Made by a program: the position numbers and the translations under genes. The notes beneath the pieces are model-generated. The model searched no databases and was not told the origin of the DNA. It worked only from the letters and a program-made list of their open reading frames with translations. Below are positions 1 through 7,796 of a stretch of DNA of 64,000 bases, piece after piece; position 1 is the stretch's first letter, and every line of letters begins with the position of its first letter. Source of the DNA: Ancylobacter sonchi (GTDB lineage: Bacteria; Pseudomonadota; Alphaproteobacteria; Rhizobiales; Xanthobacteraceae); NCBI RefSeq assembly GCF_018390695.1, contig NZ_JAHBGF010000046.1, forward strand, positions 124,001-188,000. The letters are read 5' to 3'.

Positions 1-228
1 GACCAGGCAGCGCGGGCGCTGAAGCAGCTGACCTCCTGCGACAAGCTGAACGTCGCGGCGCTGGGCAACATGGTGCCGCAGCTGCACATCCACATCATCG
101 CCCGCTTCGCCACCGACGCCGCCTGGCCGAACCCGGTCTGGGGGCGCGGCGCGCCGGTGCCCTATGCCAGCGCGGCGGCGCAGGACCTGATCGCGCCGCT
201 GAAGGCCGCGCTGGAGGACAGAAATTGA
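1..228 (+). CDS. HIT family protein, C-terminal part (5' end outside window)
   Basis: The first 75 codons visible read in frame from base 1 to a TGA at 226-228; the start lies upstream of the window. The segment QLHIHIIAR is the histidine-triad active-site strand, here of the form Q-x-H-x-H-x-x, followed by the W-P-x-P-V-W-G stretch usual in alphaproteobacterial HIT proteins. HIT proteins are nucleotide hydrolases or transferases using the central histidine; the substrate cannot be told here. The stop codon overlaps the TTG start of nudC (TTGA), so the two genes look co-transcribed and translationally coupled. Confidence 0.85.
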   Translation, partial: DQAARALKQLTSCDKLNVAALGNMVPQLHIHIIARFATDAAWPNPVWGRGAPVPYASAAAQDLIAPLKAALEDRN

Positions 229-1193
229 GCGTGGGGGATGTCGACACCGCCGGACTGGGTGAATGGCCGCATCTCGGCTACAGCGCCTTCCGGCTCGACC
301 GGGCCAGCGACCGGCGCGCCCGCATGCCGGAATTCCTTGCCGATCCGCGTGCCCGCGCCTGCCTGATCGCCGGCGAGACCGTGGTACTGGCGCGGCGCGG
401 CGAGGGGCCGCACGGGGCCATGCTGCCGCTCGCCGAGGCGGTGGCGCTGGGCGGACGCACCGCCGAGGCCTGCCTGCTCGGGCTCGATGACGCGGGCGCG
501 GTGCCGCACATGGTGCTGCCGCTGCACGCGGCGTCGGCCGGGGCGCTGGCCGAGCGGGAGGAGCTCCTGCTCACCGATTTGCGCTCCATCGCGGTGCAGG
601 GGCTGGTGTCGCGCGAGGAGCTCGCCGAACTCGCCTGCGCCAAGGCGATGCTGGCCTGGCACGCCCGGCGCAGCTTCTGCTCGAACTGCGGCACCCGGCT
701 GGAGGTGGCGGAGGCCGGCTGGCGGCGCGAATGCCCGCATTGCGGCGCGCAGCACTTCCCGCGCACCGACCCGGTGGCGATCATGCTCACCATCGACGGC
801 GACGCGTGCCTGCTCGGCCGCTCCGCCCGCTTCGCGCCGGGCATGTGGTCGTGCCTCGCCGGCTTCGTCGAGCCGGGCGAGACCTTCGAGGAGGCGGCGC
901 GGCGCGAGACCCTCGAGGAGGCCGGCATCCGCACCGGGGCGGCGCGCTATCTGTGCTCGCAGCCCTGGCCGTTCCCGATGTCGGTGATGATCGGCTTCCA
1001 TCTCGAAGCGGCGAGCCGGGAGATCCGCATCGACGACAACGAGCTGGAAGGCGCGCGCTGGTTCCACCGCGACGAGGCGCGGCTACTGCTGACCCGCACC
1101 CATCCGGACGGGCTGGTGGCGCCGCCGCCGATGGCGATCGCCCACCACCTGATCCGCGCCTTCGTCGAAGGCCGCGACCCGCCGGCGGGATGA
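225..1193 (+). CDS. nudC: NADH pyrophosphatase (Nudix hydrolase) NudC
   Basis: 322 aa. NudC hydrolyses NAD(H) to NMN(H) and AMP and in several bacteria removes NAD caps from RNA. A four-cysteine zinc ribbon is visible (CSNCG about residue 149 and CPHCG about 170), followed by the Nudix box (GFVEPGETFEEAARRETLEE, about residues 212-231). The SQPWPFPMS motif typical of NudC follows at about 246. The start is taken as TTG at 225, because GGAGG at 213-217 sits 7 nt before it and the codon overlaps the stop of the HIT gene; GTG at 231 is the alternative. Length matches the family. The tail runs toward the repeats at 1211-1300. Confidence 0.93.
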   Translation: MSVGDVDTAGLGEWPHLGYSAFRLDRASDRRARMPEFLADPRARACLIAGETVVLARRGEGPHGAMLPLAEAVALGGRTAEACLLGLDDAGAVPHMVLPLHAASAGALAEREELLLTDLRSIAVQGLVSREELAELACAKAMLAWHARRSFCSNCGTRLEVAEAGWRRECPHCGAQHFPRTDPVAIMLTIDGDACLLGRSARFAPGMWSCLAGFVEPGETFEEAARRETLEEAGIRTGAARYLCSQPWPFPMSVMIGFHLEAASREIRIDDNELEGARWFHRDEARLLLTRTHPDGLVAPPPMAIAHHLIRAFVEGRDPPAG

Positions 1194-1210
1194 ACCCGCC
1201 GCGCGGGAGC

Positions 1211-1300
1211 GTCAGCGGTTAGCGGGTCAACGCTTGGCGAGTAGACGCTTGGCAAGTAGACGCTTGGCAATTCGACGTTTGGCAGGTCAACGTTTGGCCA
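1211..1300. repeat. 15-bp tandem repeat, 5-6 units, over the 3' end of the SRPBCC-like gene
   Basis: Five clear 15-bp units start at 1226, 1241, 1256, 1271 and 1286 (type GTAGACGCTTGGCAA), with a decayed sixth at 1211. On the minus strand each unit is in frame with the adjoining gene and encodes xxAKR. The gene stops with TGA inside the first unit; beyond it the frame would read four more AKR units and end in another TGA at the equivalent position of the last clear unit. Confidence 0.85.
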
Positions 1301-1814
1301 GCGCCGCCCTCTCGATGCTCTTGGCGAAAAGCGGCGTCTCGCCCTGATTGTGGACCGACGACGCCTTCTGGCGGGCGGCGGCGGCCTCCTCGAAGGCGAT
1401 GCCGTGCTCCTTGATGAAGGCGTCGAAGGCATCGGTGGCGCGGGCGGTGACGCTGTTGCGGTATTCGACGCGGCCGTCTTCCAGCTGCCGGGCGGAGAGC
1501 TCCCAGGTCACTTCCGAGGTGGAACGGCCCTGAGGCCCGAAGACGTCGGTGATCGAGACGAGCTTCAGATCGTGCGGATCGGCGTGGTGCTCGACATAGT
1601 TCTGCACCAGCAGCGCCCCGCCGATACGCTCCACATTGATCGACATGCGGGTACCGTCATCGGCGAAGGTCGCGCCGCAGGCGATGTGGTCCGGCGAGCA
1701 GCGCTTGTACTCGGCGGTCGGCAGCGCATAGAGCCACGCGGGAATGTCGATCTTCTCGAACGGCGCGTCGATGATCGCGGTGAAGGACGACTGCGAAAGA
1801 ATGGCTCCGGCCAT
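1287..1814 (-). CDS. SRPBCC-like protein of unknown function
   Basis: 175 aa. I do not recognise a specific function. The pattern of an N-terminal FTAIIDAPFEKIDIPAWL strand, a middle beta-rich part with a short acidic turn and a C-terminal helix rich in Ala and Glu resembles the SRPBCC/START-like hydrophobic-pocket fold, so a lipid or steroid-like ligand or a chaperone role is conceivable but not shown. Start chosen at 1814 (MAGAILSQSS), with AGGAG about 6 nt upstream; an ATG at 1877 lacks a binding site. The last residues (LAKR) are the first unit of a 15-bp repeat that continues past the stop. No signal peptide is seen, so it is probably cytoplasmic. It follows nudC convergently and shares a 93-bp gap with it. 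Confidence 0.6.
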   Translation of the reverse strand: MAGAILSQSSFTAIIDAPFEKIDIPAWLYALPTAEYKRCSPDHIACGATFADDGTRMSINVERIGGALLVQNYVEHHADPHDLKLVSITDVFGPQGRSTSEVTWELSARQLEDGRVEYRNSVTARATDAFDAFIKEHGIAFEEAAAARQKASSVHNQGETPLFAKSIERAALAKR

Positions 1815-1962
1815 GATCCTGCTCCTGCTTGGGTCCGCCTTTCGGACCGACGGGAGCATCTCATTGCGGTGCAGCATCCACCATCAGACGGTGGTTTTGC
1901 CGAGGACATCCAAAGGTTTGCCGGCCGTGACCTTCGTCTGGTCGCGGCCCGCCGCTCGCGTG

Positions 1963-3108
1963 TCAGCCCTCGCGCGTCCACGGGCGGAAATGCTTGGAGA
2001 GCTTCAGCCCCTGCGCCTGGTAGTTGGAGCCGAGGCCCTCGCCATAGAGCGAGCGCGGCTTGGCCAGCATGCGCTCATAGACGAGGCGGCCGACGATCTG
2101 GCCGTCCTCCAGGATGAACGGCACCTCGCGCGAGCGCACCTCCAGCACCGCGCGGGCGCCGCCATGCGCATTGTCGCGCCCGCCCGCCGCCGCATGGCCG
2201 AAGCCGGGATCGAAGAAGCCGGCATAGTGGACGCGGAACTCGCCGACCAGCGGATCGAACGGCACCATCTCCGCCGCATGGCTCGGCGGCACGTGCACGG
2301 CTTCCTTCGAGGCGAGGATGTAGAAGGCGTCGGGATCGAGCACCAGCTCGCGCCGGCCGCGCGTCACCAGCGGCTCCCAATAGTCGTCGACGTCGCACTG
2401 GGCGCGCCTGTCGACGTCGATGAGGCCGGTGTGGCGCTTGGCGCGGAAGCCGAGCAGGCCGCCGAAGCCGGCGCCCGACAGATCGACGCTCACCGCGATG
2501 CCGCCGCCGGCGACGTCCGGCTGCGGGGTGTCGACGAGGCGCTCGGCGGCGTTGAGCGCCACGGTCTCGGCCTCGCCGAGGCGAGCATCGCCGCGGCGGA
2601 AGCGGATCTGCGACAGCCGCGAGCCCTTGCGCACCAGGATCGGGAAGGTGCGGGGGGAGATCTCCAGATACAGCTTGCCGGCATAGCCCGCCGGGATGAT
2701 GTCGAAGGAGCGGGCGCGGTCGGCGATGACGCGGGTGAACACGTCGAGCCGGCCGGTGGAGCTCTTCGGGTTGGTCGAGGCGGCGATGCCCTCCGGCAAG
2801 GCGAGGGATTCCTGCAGCTCGACCAGATAGACGCAGCCGGTCTCCAGCACCTCGCCGCCGGCGAGGTCCAAGCGGTGCAGGGCGAGCCGGGACAACCGGT
2901 CGGCGACGTCGGCGTCGGCACCCGGCAGGAAGCTGGCGCGGATCCGCCAGGCGGTGTCGCCGAGCCGCAGGTCGAGGCTGGCCGGCTGCACCTGGTCGGC
3001 GTCGAAGGGCGAGGCCGTGCGGATGGCGCCGGCGGCATGGAGCGCGACGATGGCGTCGTCCGGCAGAATGCCGTCACCCGTCGAAGGCAGACCCAGTTCG
3101 GATACCAT
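1963..3108 (-). CDS. dcd: 2'-deoxycytidine 5'-triphosphate deaminase, long two-domain form
   Basis: 381 aa, about twice the length of E. coli Dcd, as is usual for the alphaproteobacterial form (Pfam DCD_N plus the dUTPase-like trimer fold). It deaminates dCTP to dUTP for thymidylate synthesis. Visible blocks include VQPASLDLRLG near residue 40, the STNPKSSTGRLDVFTR active-site-like motif near 120 and a second related half at the C terminus (LDPDAFYILASKEAVHVPP). The start at 3108 is preceded by AGGAG at a 5-nt spacing; an extension to 3258 would run into the metZ leader and has no ribosome site. It is divergent from metZ. Confidence 0.9.
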   Translation of the reverse strand: MVSELGLPSTGDGILPDDAIVALHAAGAIRTASPFDADQVQPASLDLRLGDTAWRIRASFLPGADADVADRLSRLALHRLDLAGGEVLETGCVYLVELQESLALPEGIAASTNPKSSTGRLDVFTRVIADRARSFDIIPAGYAGKLYLEISPRTFPILVRKGSRLSQIRFRRGDARLGEAETVALNAAERLVDTPQPDVAGGGIAVSVDLSGAGFGGLLGFRAKRHTGLIDVDRRAQCDVDDYWEPLVTRGRRELVLDPDAFYILASKEAVHVPPSHAAEMVPFDPLVGEFRVHYAGFFDPGFGHAAAGGRDNAHGGARAVLEVRSREVPFILEDGQIVGRLVYERMLAKPRSLYGEGLGSNYQAQGLKLSKHFRPWTREG

Positions 3109-3245
3109 TGATGCTCCTGCGCCCTGCTCACTGATTCCGACATGAAGGCGACAGACGCCGAATGTGCGAAATTCGCATAAGACATCGTTCGCTTTACCGG
3201 ACGCGCCCCTTGACGCCAAGCGGGTGGCGGCGCTAATTGCCTCCC

Positions 3246-3308
3246 ACCACGTGGTCATTTGAAGCCGACCGGCTTGCCGCCACGCTAAACAAGGTTGCTA
3301 AAAAGGTC
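3246..3308 (+). promoter_or_regulatory. SAM-II riboswitch upstream of metZ
   Basis: The aptamer signature is read directly. CGTGG at 3250-3254 pairs with CCACG at 3280-3284. Between them are the ATTTGA loop and a GCCG-ACC-GGC element ending GCTTGCCG. After the stem come CTAAACAAGG and GCTAAAAAGG, the conserved A-rich pseudoknot strands of SAM-II. SAM-II aptamers control methionine genes in alphaproteobacteria by turning expression off when S-adenosylmethionine is high. The metZ start lies about 60 nt beyond the aptamer; the GC-rich stretch 3303-3345 between them may act as expression platform. Confidence 0.93.
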
Positions 3309-3369
3309 GGGGCCGCGCGGCGTACGCGCGTGGGCGACCCCGGTCTATCGATGAACCCGGAGCCGCCTA

Positions 3370-4584
3370 ATGTCTGAAGCCCCCACCGAAAAGCTGACCG
3401 CCGCCGAGATCGCCGAGCTGCGTCCCGATACCCGCCTCGTGCATGGCGGCATCCTGCGCTCGCCCTTCGCGGAAACCTCCGAGGCGCTGTTCCTCACCCA
3501 GGGCTATGTCTACGACACCGCCGAGCAGGCCGAGGCGCGCTTCAAGGGCGACGACCCGGGCTTCATCTATACCCGCTACTCCAACCCGACCACGGCGATG
3601 TTCGAGGCCCGCCTCGCGCTGCTCGAAGGCGCGGAAGTGGCGCGCGCCACCGCCTCCGGCATGGCGGCGGTCACCTCGGCCATGCTGTGCCAGCTGAAGG
3701 CCGGCGACCATGTGGTGGCGGCCCGCGCGCTGTTCGGCTCCTGCCGCTATGTGGTGGAAGAGCTGCTGCCGCGCTTCGGCGTGACCACGACGCTGGTCGA
3801 CGGAACCGACCTTGCCGCCTGGCAGGCGGCGGTGACGCCGGAAACCAAGGTGTTCTTCCTGGAGAGCCCGACCAACCCGACGCTGGAGCTGGTCGACATC
3901 GCCGCCGTGGCGAAGATCGCCCGTGCCGCCGGCGCCCGGCTGGTGGTCGACAATGTGTTCGCCACCCCGATGCTGCAGAGCCCGATCGCGCTCGGCGCCG
4001 ACATCGTGGTCTATTCGGCGACCAAGCACATCGACGGGCAGGGCCGCTGCCTCGCCGGCGTGATCCTGTGCTCGCAGCAGTTCCTCACCGACCATCTGCA
4101 GACCTTCCTGCGCCAGACCGGCCCCTCGGTGTCGCCGTTCAACGCCTGGGTGATGCTGAAGGGGCTGGAGACGCTGCCGCTGCGCGTCGAGCGCTCGCAG
4201 GCGAGCGCGACGGCGCTGGCCGACCGGCTGGCCGGCGAGGCCAAGATCGGCAAGGTGATCTATCCCTACCGCGCCGACCATCCCCAGCATGAGCTGGCCA
4301 AGCGGCAGATGCGCGGTGGCGGCACGCTGGTGACCTTCGAGGTGGATGGCGGCAAGGCCGGGGCCTTCCGCTTCCTCAACCAGCTGAAGGTGGTGCGCAT
4401 CTCCAACAATCTCGGCGATGCCAAGAGCCTGGTGACGCACCCGGCGACCACGACGCATCAGCGCTTCTCCCCCGAGGCGCGGGCGGAGATGGGGATCTCC
4501 GACGGCATGGTGCGCCTGTCGGTCGGCCTCGAGCATGTCGACGACCTCACCGACGACATCCGCCGCGCGCTGAAAGCGGTGTGA
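3370..4584 (+). CDS. metZ: O-succinylhomoserine sulfhydrylase
   Basis: 404 aa PLP enzyme of the Cys/Met metabolism family. It makes homocysteine from O-succinylhomoserine and sulfide. The PLP lysine is in YSATKHIDGQGRCLAG (about residue 219); the N-terminal YTRYSNPT and the C-terminal SLGG-like region (ISNNLGDAKSLVTHPATTTH) are in place. IDGQGR after the lysine is characteristic of MetZ rather than of cystathionine lyases. Start ATG at 3370 has GGAG at 3359-3362. The SAM-II riboswitch directly upstream supports the methionine assignment. It appears monocistronic; a long repeat array follows. Confidence 0.95.
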   Translation: MSEAPTEKLTAAEIAELRPDTRLVHGGILRSPFAETSEALFLTQGYVYDTAEQAEARFKGDDPGFIYTRYSNPTTAMFEARLALLEGAEVARATASGMAAVTSAMLCQLKAGDHVVAARALFGSCRYVVEELLPRFGVTTTLVDGTDLAAWQAAVTPETKVFFLESPTNPTLELVDIAAVAKIARAAGARLVVDNVFATPMLQSPIALGADIVVYSATKHIDGQGRCLAGVILCSQQFLTDHLQTFLRQTGPSVSPFNAWVMLKGLETLPLRVERSQASATALADRLAGEAKIGKVIYPYRADHPQHELAKRQMRGGGTLVTFEVDGGKAGAFRFLNQLKVVRISNNLGDAKSLVTHPATTTHQRFSPEARAEMGISDGMVRLSVGLEHVDDLTDDIRRALKAV

Positions 4585-4589
4585 GGGCG

Positions 4590-5510
4590 GACGGCAAGCC
4601 CGCTCCGCGGGGGAGGGGAAGCCGCTCGACGCTTCCCGGCCGTGTCCCCTGACCGACCCGCTTCGCGGGCCACCTTTCCGTCGAAGCCGGATGTTTCCGG
4701 CTTCGACCTTGCCGGACTCGAACCCGGCTACAGCCGGACTCGGGTGGGAAGGGGCCCACCGGTTGCTTCCACCATTGCACTCCGGACCACGGTTGGAAGA
4801 GGGGAGGCCCCGTCTCCCTGTCGGGGAGAGCGATGGGGTGAGGGGGCTTCGGCACCTCCCGAGGTTGTCTCTCCTCACCGACCTGCTTCGCAGGCCACCT
4901 CTCTCCAACGGGGAGAGGTGGCCGGTGGGGTGCGCCTTCCGCCGTGGCGTCGTCCCGACCGTCAGTTGCGGGAGAGTATGCTCCCTCTCTCCGTCGGGGA
5001 GAGGGATGGGGATGAGGGGCCTTTGGCACCTCCCGAGGTTGTCTCAGCTCACCGACCTGCTTCGCAGGCCACCTCTCTCCAACGGGGAGAGGGAAGGCAT
5101 GTGGGGTGCGTCTTCCGCCATGCTTTCTCCTGAACGTCAGTTGCGGGTGAGTATGCTCCCTCTCTCCGTCGGGGAGAGGGATAGGGATGAGGGGGCTTCG
5201 GCACCTTCCGAGGTTGTCTCAGCTCGCCGACCTGCTTCGCAGGCCACCTCTCTCCAACGGGGAGAGGGAAGGCATGTGGGGTGCGTCTTCCGCCATGCTT
5301 TCTCCTGAACGTCAGTTGCGGGTGAGTATGCTCCCTCTCTCCGTCGGGGAGAGGGATAGGGATGAGGGGGCTTCGGCACCTTCCGAGGTTGTCTCAGCTC
5401 GCCGACCTGCTTCGCAGGCCACCTCTCTCCAACGGGGAGAGGGAAGGCCGGTGGGGTGCGTCTTCCACCGTGGCGTCGTCCCGACCGTCAGTTGCGGGAG
5501 ACGAAAGGGA
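4590..5510. repeat. Tandem array of a 175-bp palindrome-rich intergenic repeat
   Basis: A unit of 175 bp repeats with starts near 4741 (only its second half conserved), 4916, 5091, 5266 and a partial copy at 5441-5510. The copies at 5091-5265 and 5266-5440 look identical base for base, so the last duplication is recent. Each unit holds three palindromes: CTCTCCGTCGGGGAGAG, ACCTGCTTCGCAGG and CTCTCCAACGGGGAGAG. Relatives of the same palindromes occur singly at 16500 and 52860. I see no convincing gene in the whole interval 4585-5763; open frames here have repetitive, arginine-rich translations and no ribosome sites. Confidence 0.85.
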
Positions 5511-5763
5511 GCGCGCGCATTAGCTTTCCTAGAGTGCGCCCGCAGCTTCGGTCGCCACCTTCGGTCACCGCCCGCCGCGTTGCGCCAACGCTTTAGGTAC
5601 CCGTTCTCCGCCGCGGCCTTCCGCCCGCGCCTGCCGCGCGGCGGTTCGCTGGCGCCTTCCACCGCCGGCTCGCGCCCGCCGTCCACCGGCGCCTTCCCCT
5701 GCGGCCTTGCCCCGGCGGCGCAATCGGCTTTCACTGGCGGCGCCGGATTCGAGGAGAATGGGG

Positions 5764-6156
5764 ATGTACAGGGCGACCACGCGCGGCGTGCAGGTGACGG
5801 TGACGCCGCGCTTCGCGTCGGAGCGTTCCGATCCCGCGCGCAGCCAGTATTTCTGGGCCTACACCATCGAGATCGTCAATCTCGGCGCCAGCACGGTGCA
5901 GCTCATGACCCGCCACTGGATCATCACCGACGCGCTCGGCCGGGTGCAGGAGGTGCGCGGCGCCGGAGTGGTGGGCGAGCAACCGGTGCTGCCGCCTGGC
6001 GCGCATTTCGAATATACCAGCGGCGTGCCGCTGCCGACCTCCACCGGCTCGATGGAGGGCAGCTACGGCCTCGTCGACGAGGCCGGCGCCGTGTTCGACG
6101 TCGAGGTGCCGGGCTTCTCGCTCGACATGCCCGGCACCTCGCGCACGCTCAACTGA
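5764..6156 (+). CDS. apaG: Co2+/Mg2+ efflux-associated protein ApaG
   Basis: 130 aa, exactly the usual length. ApaG is a small immunoglobulin-like beta-sandwich protein; mutants in enterobacteria affect magnesium/cobalt handling and Ap4A levels, but the molecular role is not settled. Family blocks seen: YFWAYTIEIVNLG, VQLMTRHWIITDALG, VRGAGVVGEQPVLPPGAHFEYTSG split over the middle, and TSTGSMEGSYGL. Start ATG at 5764 has GAGGAG at 5751-5756; ATG at 5758 is too close to it. Confidence 0.93.
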   Translation: MYRATTRGVQVTVTPRFASERSDPARSQYFWAYTIEIVNLGASTVQLMTRHWIITDALGRVQEVRGAGVVGEQPVLPPGAHFEYTSGVPLPTSTGSMEGSYGLVDEAGAVFDVEVPGFSLDMPGTSRTLN

Positions 6157-6257
6157 ATGAAGGGCAGGGCTGGGACGTTGCCGCTTCCGGCGCATCGGCG
6201 AAGCGGCTATGCTCGCTTTCCGTGCAACCCGCCGTGACGAGCCGAGTCCTCGCTTCC

Positions 6258-7709
6258 GTGATCGATTTTCGACCGATCGCCGCCGTACTCGGCGTGCTGC
6301 TGGCCGTGCTCGGCACATCGATGATGATTCCCGCCCTGGTCGACGTGCTGGCGGGGGAGGGTGACTTCATCATCTATGCCGCCACCGCCGCCATCACCGT
6401 GTTCGTCGGCCTGTCGCTGTGGCTCGCCGGACGCACCGGCGAGGTGGAACTGCTCGGCCTGCGCCAGGCCTTCGTGCTGACCACGCTGAGCTGGGTGCTG
6501 CTCTCCTTCTTCGCCGCCATTCCCTTCATGTGGTCGGAGACCCGACTGTCCTTCGCCGACGCCTATTTCGAGGCGATGTCGGGGCTGACCACCACCGGGG
6601 CGACGGTGATCGACCATCTCGACGACCGGCCGCCCGGCATATTGATCTGGCGCGCCTTCCTGCACTGGTATGGCGGCATCGGCATCATCGTCTTCGCCAT
6701 GGCCTTCCTGCCGATGCTGCAGATCGGCGGCATGCAGCTGTTCCGCGCGGAATCCTCCGACAAGTCCGAGAAGGTGCTGCCGCGCGCGGCGCAGCTCGCC
6801 AAGGGCATTCTCGGCACCTATGTGGCGCTGACCTTCATCTGCGGGCTCGCCTACCTGCTGGCCGGGATGGACGCGTTCGACGCGCTCACCCATGCGATGT
6901 CGACCATCTCCACCGGCGGCTTCTCCACCCACGACGCCTCGATCGGCTACTTCCACAGCGCCGCCATCGAATATGTGGCGATCGTGTTCATGATCGCCGG
7001 CTCGCTGCCCTTCCTGCTCTATGTGCGGGTGCTGGCCGGCGACTTCTCGCGGCTGTTCGCCAATACCGAGGTGCGGCTGTTCCTCAGCCTCATCCTGCTG
7101 TTCACCCTGGTCTCGACGTTCGAGCAGGTGCGCGGCGGCATCGCCGGGGGCGAGACGGCGCTGCGCCACGCGCTGTTCAACGTGGTGTCGCTGATGTCGA
7201 CCACCGGCTTCGTCGCGGTCGACTTCACCCATTGGGGCCCGCCGACCGACGCGCTGTACTTCCTGCTGCTGTTCCTCGGCGGCTGCACCGGCTCGACCTC
7301 CGGCGGGCTGAAGACCTTCCGTATCGCCATTCTCGGCTCGGCGCTGGTGCAGCACCTCAAGCGCATCGTCTACCCGAACGGCGTGTTCCCGGTGCGCTAT
7401 GGCGGGGCGCCGCTCGACGACGCGGTGGTCGCCTCGGTGCTGTCCTTCGGCTTCCTCTATCTCGGTGGCTTCGCGGTGATCGCCATCGCGCTGAACTGGA
7501 TGGGCTTCGACCTCGCCACCGCCCTGTCCGGCGCCATCACCGCCATCGGCAATGTCGGGCCGGGCATCGGCCCGCATATCGGCCCGGCGACCAATTTCGC
7601 CGGCCTGCCGGACAAGGTGATCTGGATCATGTCCTTCGGCATGCTGCTCGGGCGCCTGGAGCTGTTCACCGTGCTGGTGCTGTTCCTGCCGAGCTTCTGG
7701 CGGCGGTGA
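6258..7709 (+). CDS. trkH: TrkH family potassium uptake protein
   Basis: 483 aa, about ten membrane segments, inner-membrane K+ channel subunit working with the cytosolic TrkA regulator (not in this window). Selectivity-filter loops are visible: AMSGLTTTGATV, MSTISTGGFSTHD, SLMSTTGFVAVDF and AITAIGNVGPG, each with the conserved TxxG-type turn of the four P-loops. The ORF extends upstream without a stop into the repeat array and across apaG; that extension is discarded. The start is uncertain: GTG at 6258 gives the canonical VIDFRPIAAVLG N terminus, with GTG at 6234 and 6222 possible; none has a strong ribosome site. Confidence 0.92.
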   Translation: MIDFRPIAAVLGVLLAVLGTSMMIPALVDVLAGEGDFIIYAATAAITVFVGLSLWLAGRTGEVELLGLRQAFVLTTLSWVLLSFFAAIPFMWSETRLSFADAYFEAMSGLTTTGATVIDHLDDRPPGILIWRAFLHWYGGIGIIVFAMAFLPMLQIGGMQLFRAESSDKSEKVLPRAAQLAKGILGTYVALTFICGLAYLLAGMDAFDALTHAMSTISTGGFSTHDASIGYFHSAAIEYVAIVFMIAGSLPFLLYVRVLAGDFSRLFANTEVRLFLSLILLFTLVSTFEQVRGGIAGGETALRHALFNVVSLMSTTGFVAVDFTHWGPPTDALYFLLLFLGGCTGSTSGGLKTFRIAILGSALVQHLKRIVYPNGVFPVRYGGAPLDDAVVASVLSFGFLYLGGFAVIAIALNWMGFDLATALSGAITAIGNVGPGIGPHIGPATNFAGLPDKVIWIMSFGMLLGRLELFTVLVLFLPSFWRR

Positions 7710-7796
7710 GGATAGCGGCTGTAACGGACTTGCCGCGAACCGCGTGATACCGTCTATGCTCGGATGGATCGACGAAGCGGGAATCCGGGAGCGTTC

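Noticed and set aside
4590..5510. Possible CRISPR-like array
   Set aside because: Units are 175 bp and repeat entirely, with no unique spacers and no cas genes; it is a plain tandem repeat.
5187..6257. Open frame extending trkH upstream by about 350 codons through the repeat array and apaG
   Set aside because: The extension translates the 175-bp repeats and runs antiphase to apaG; TrkH homologues begin at the FDFRP-like segment near 6258.
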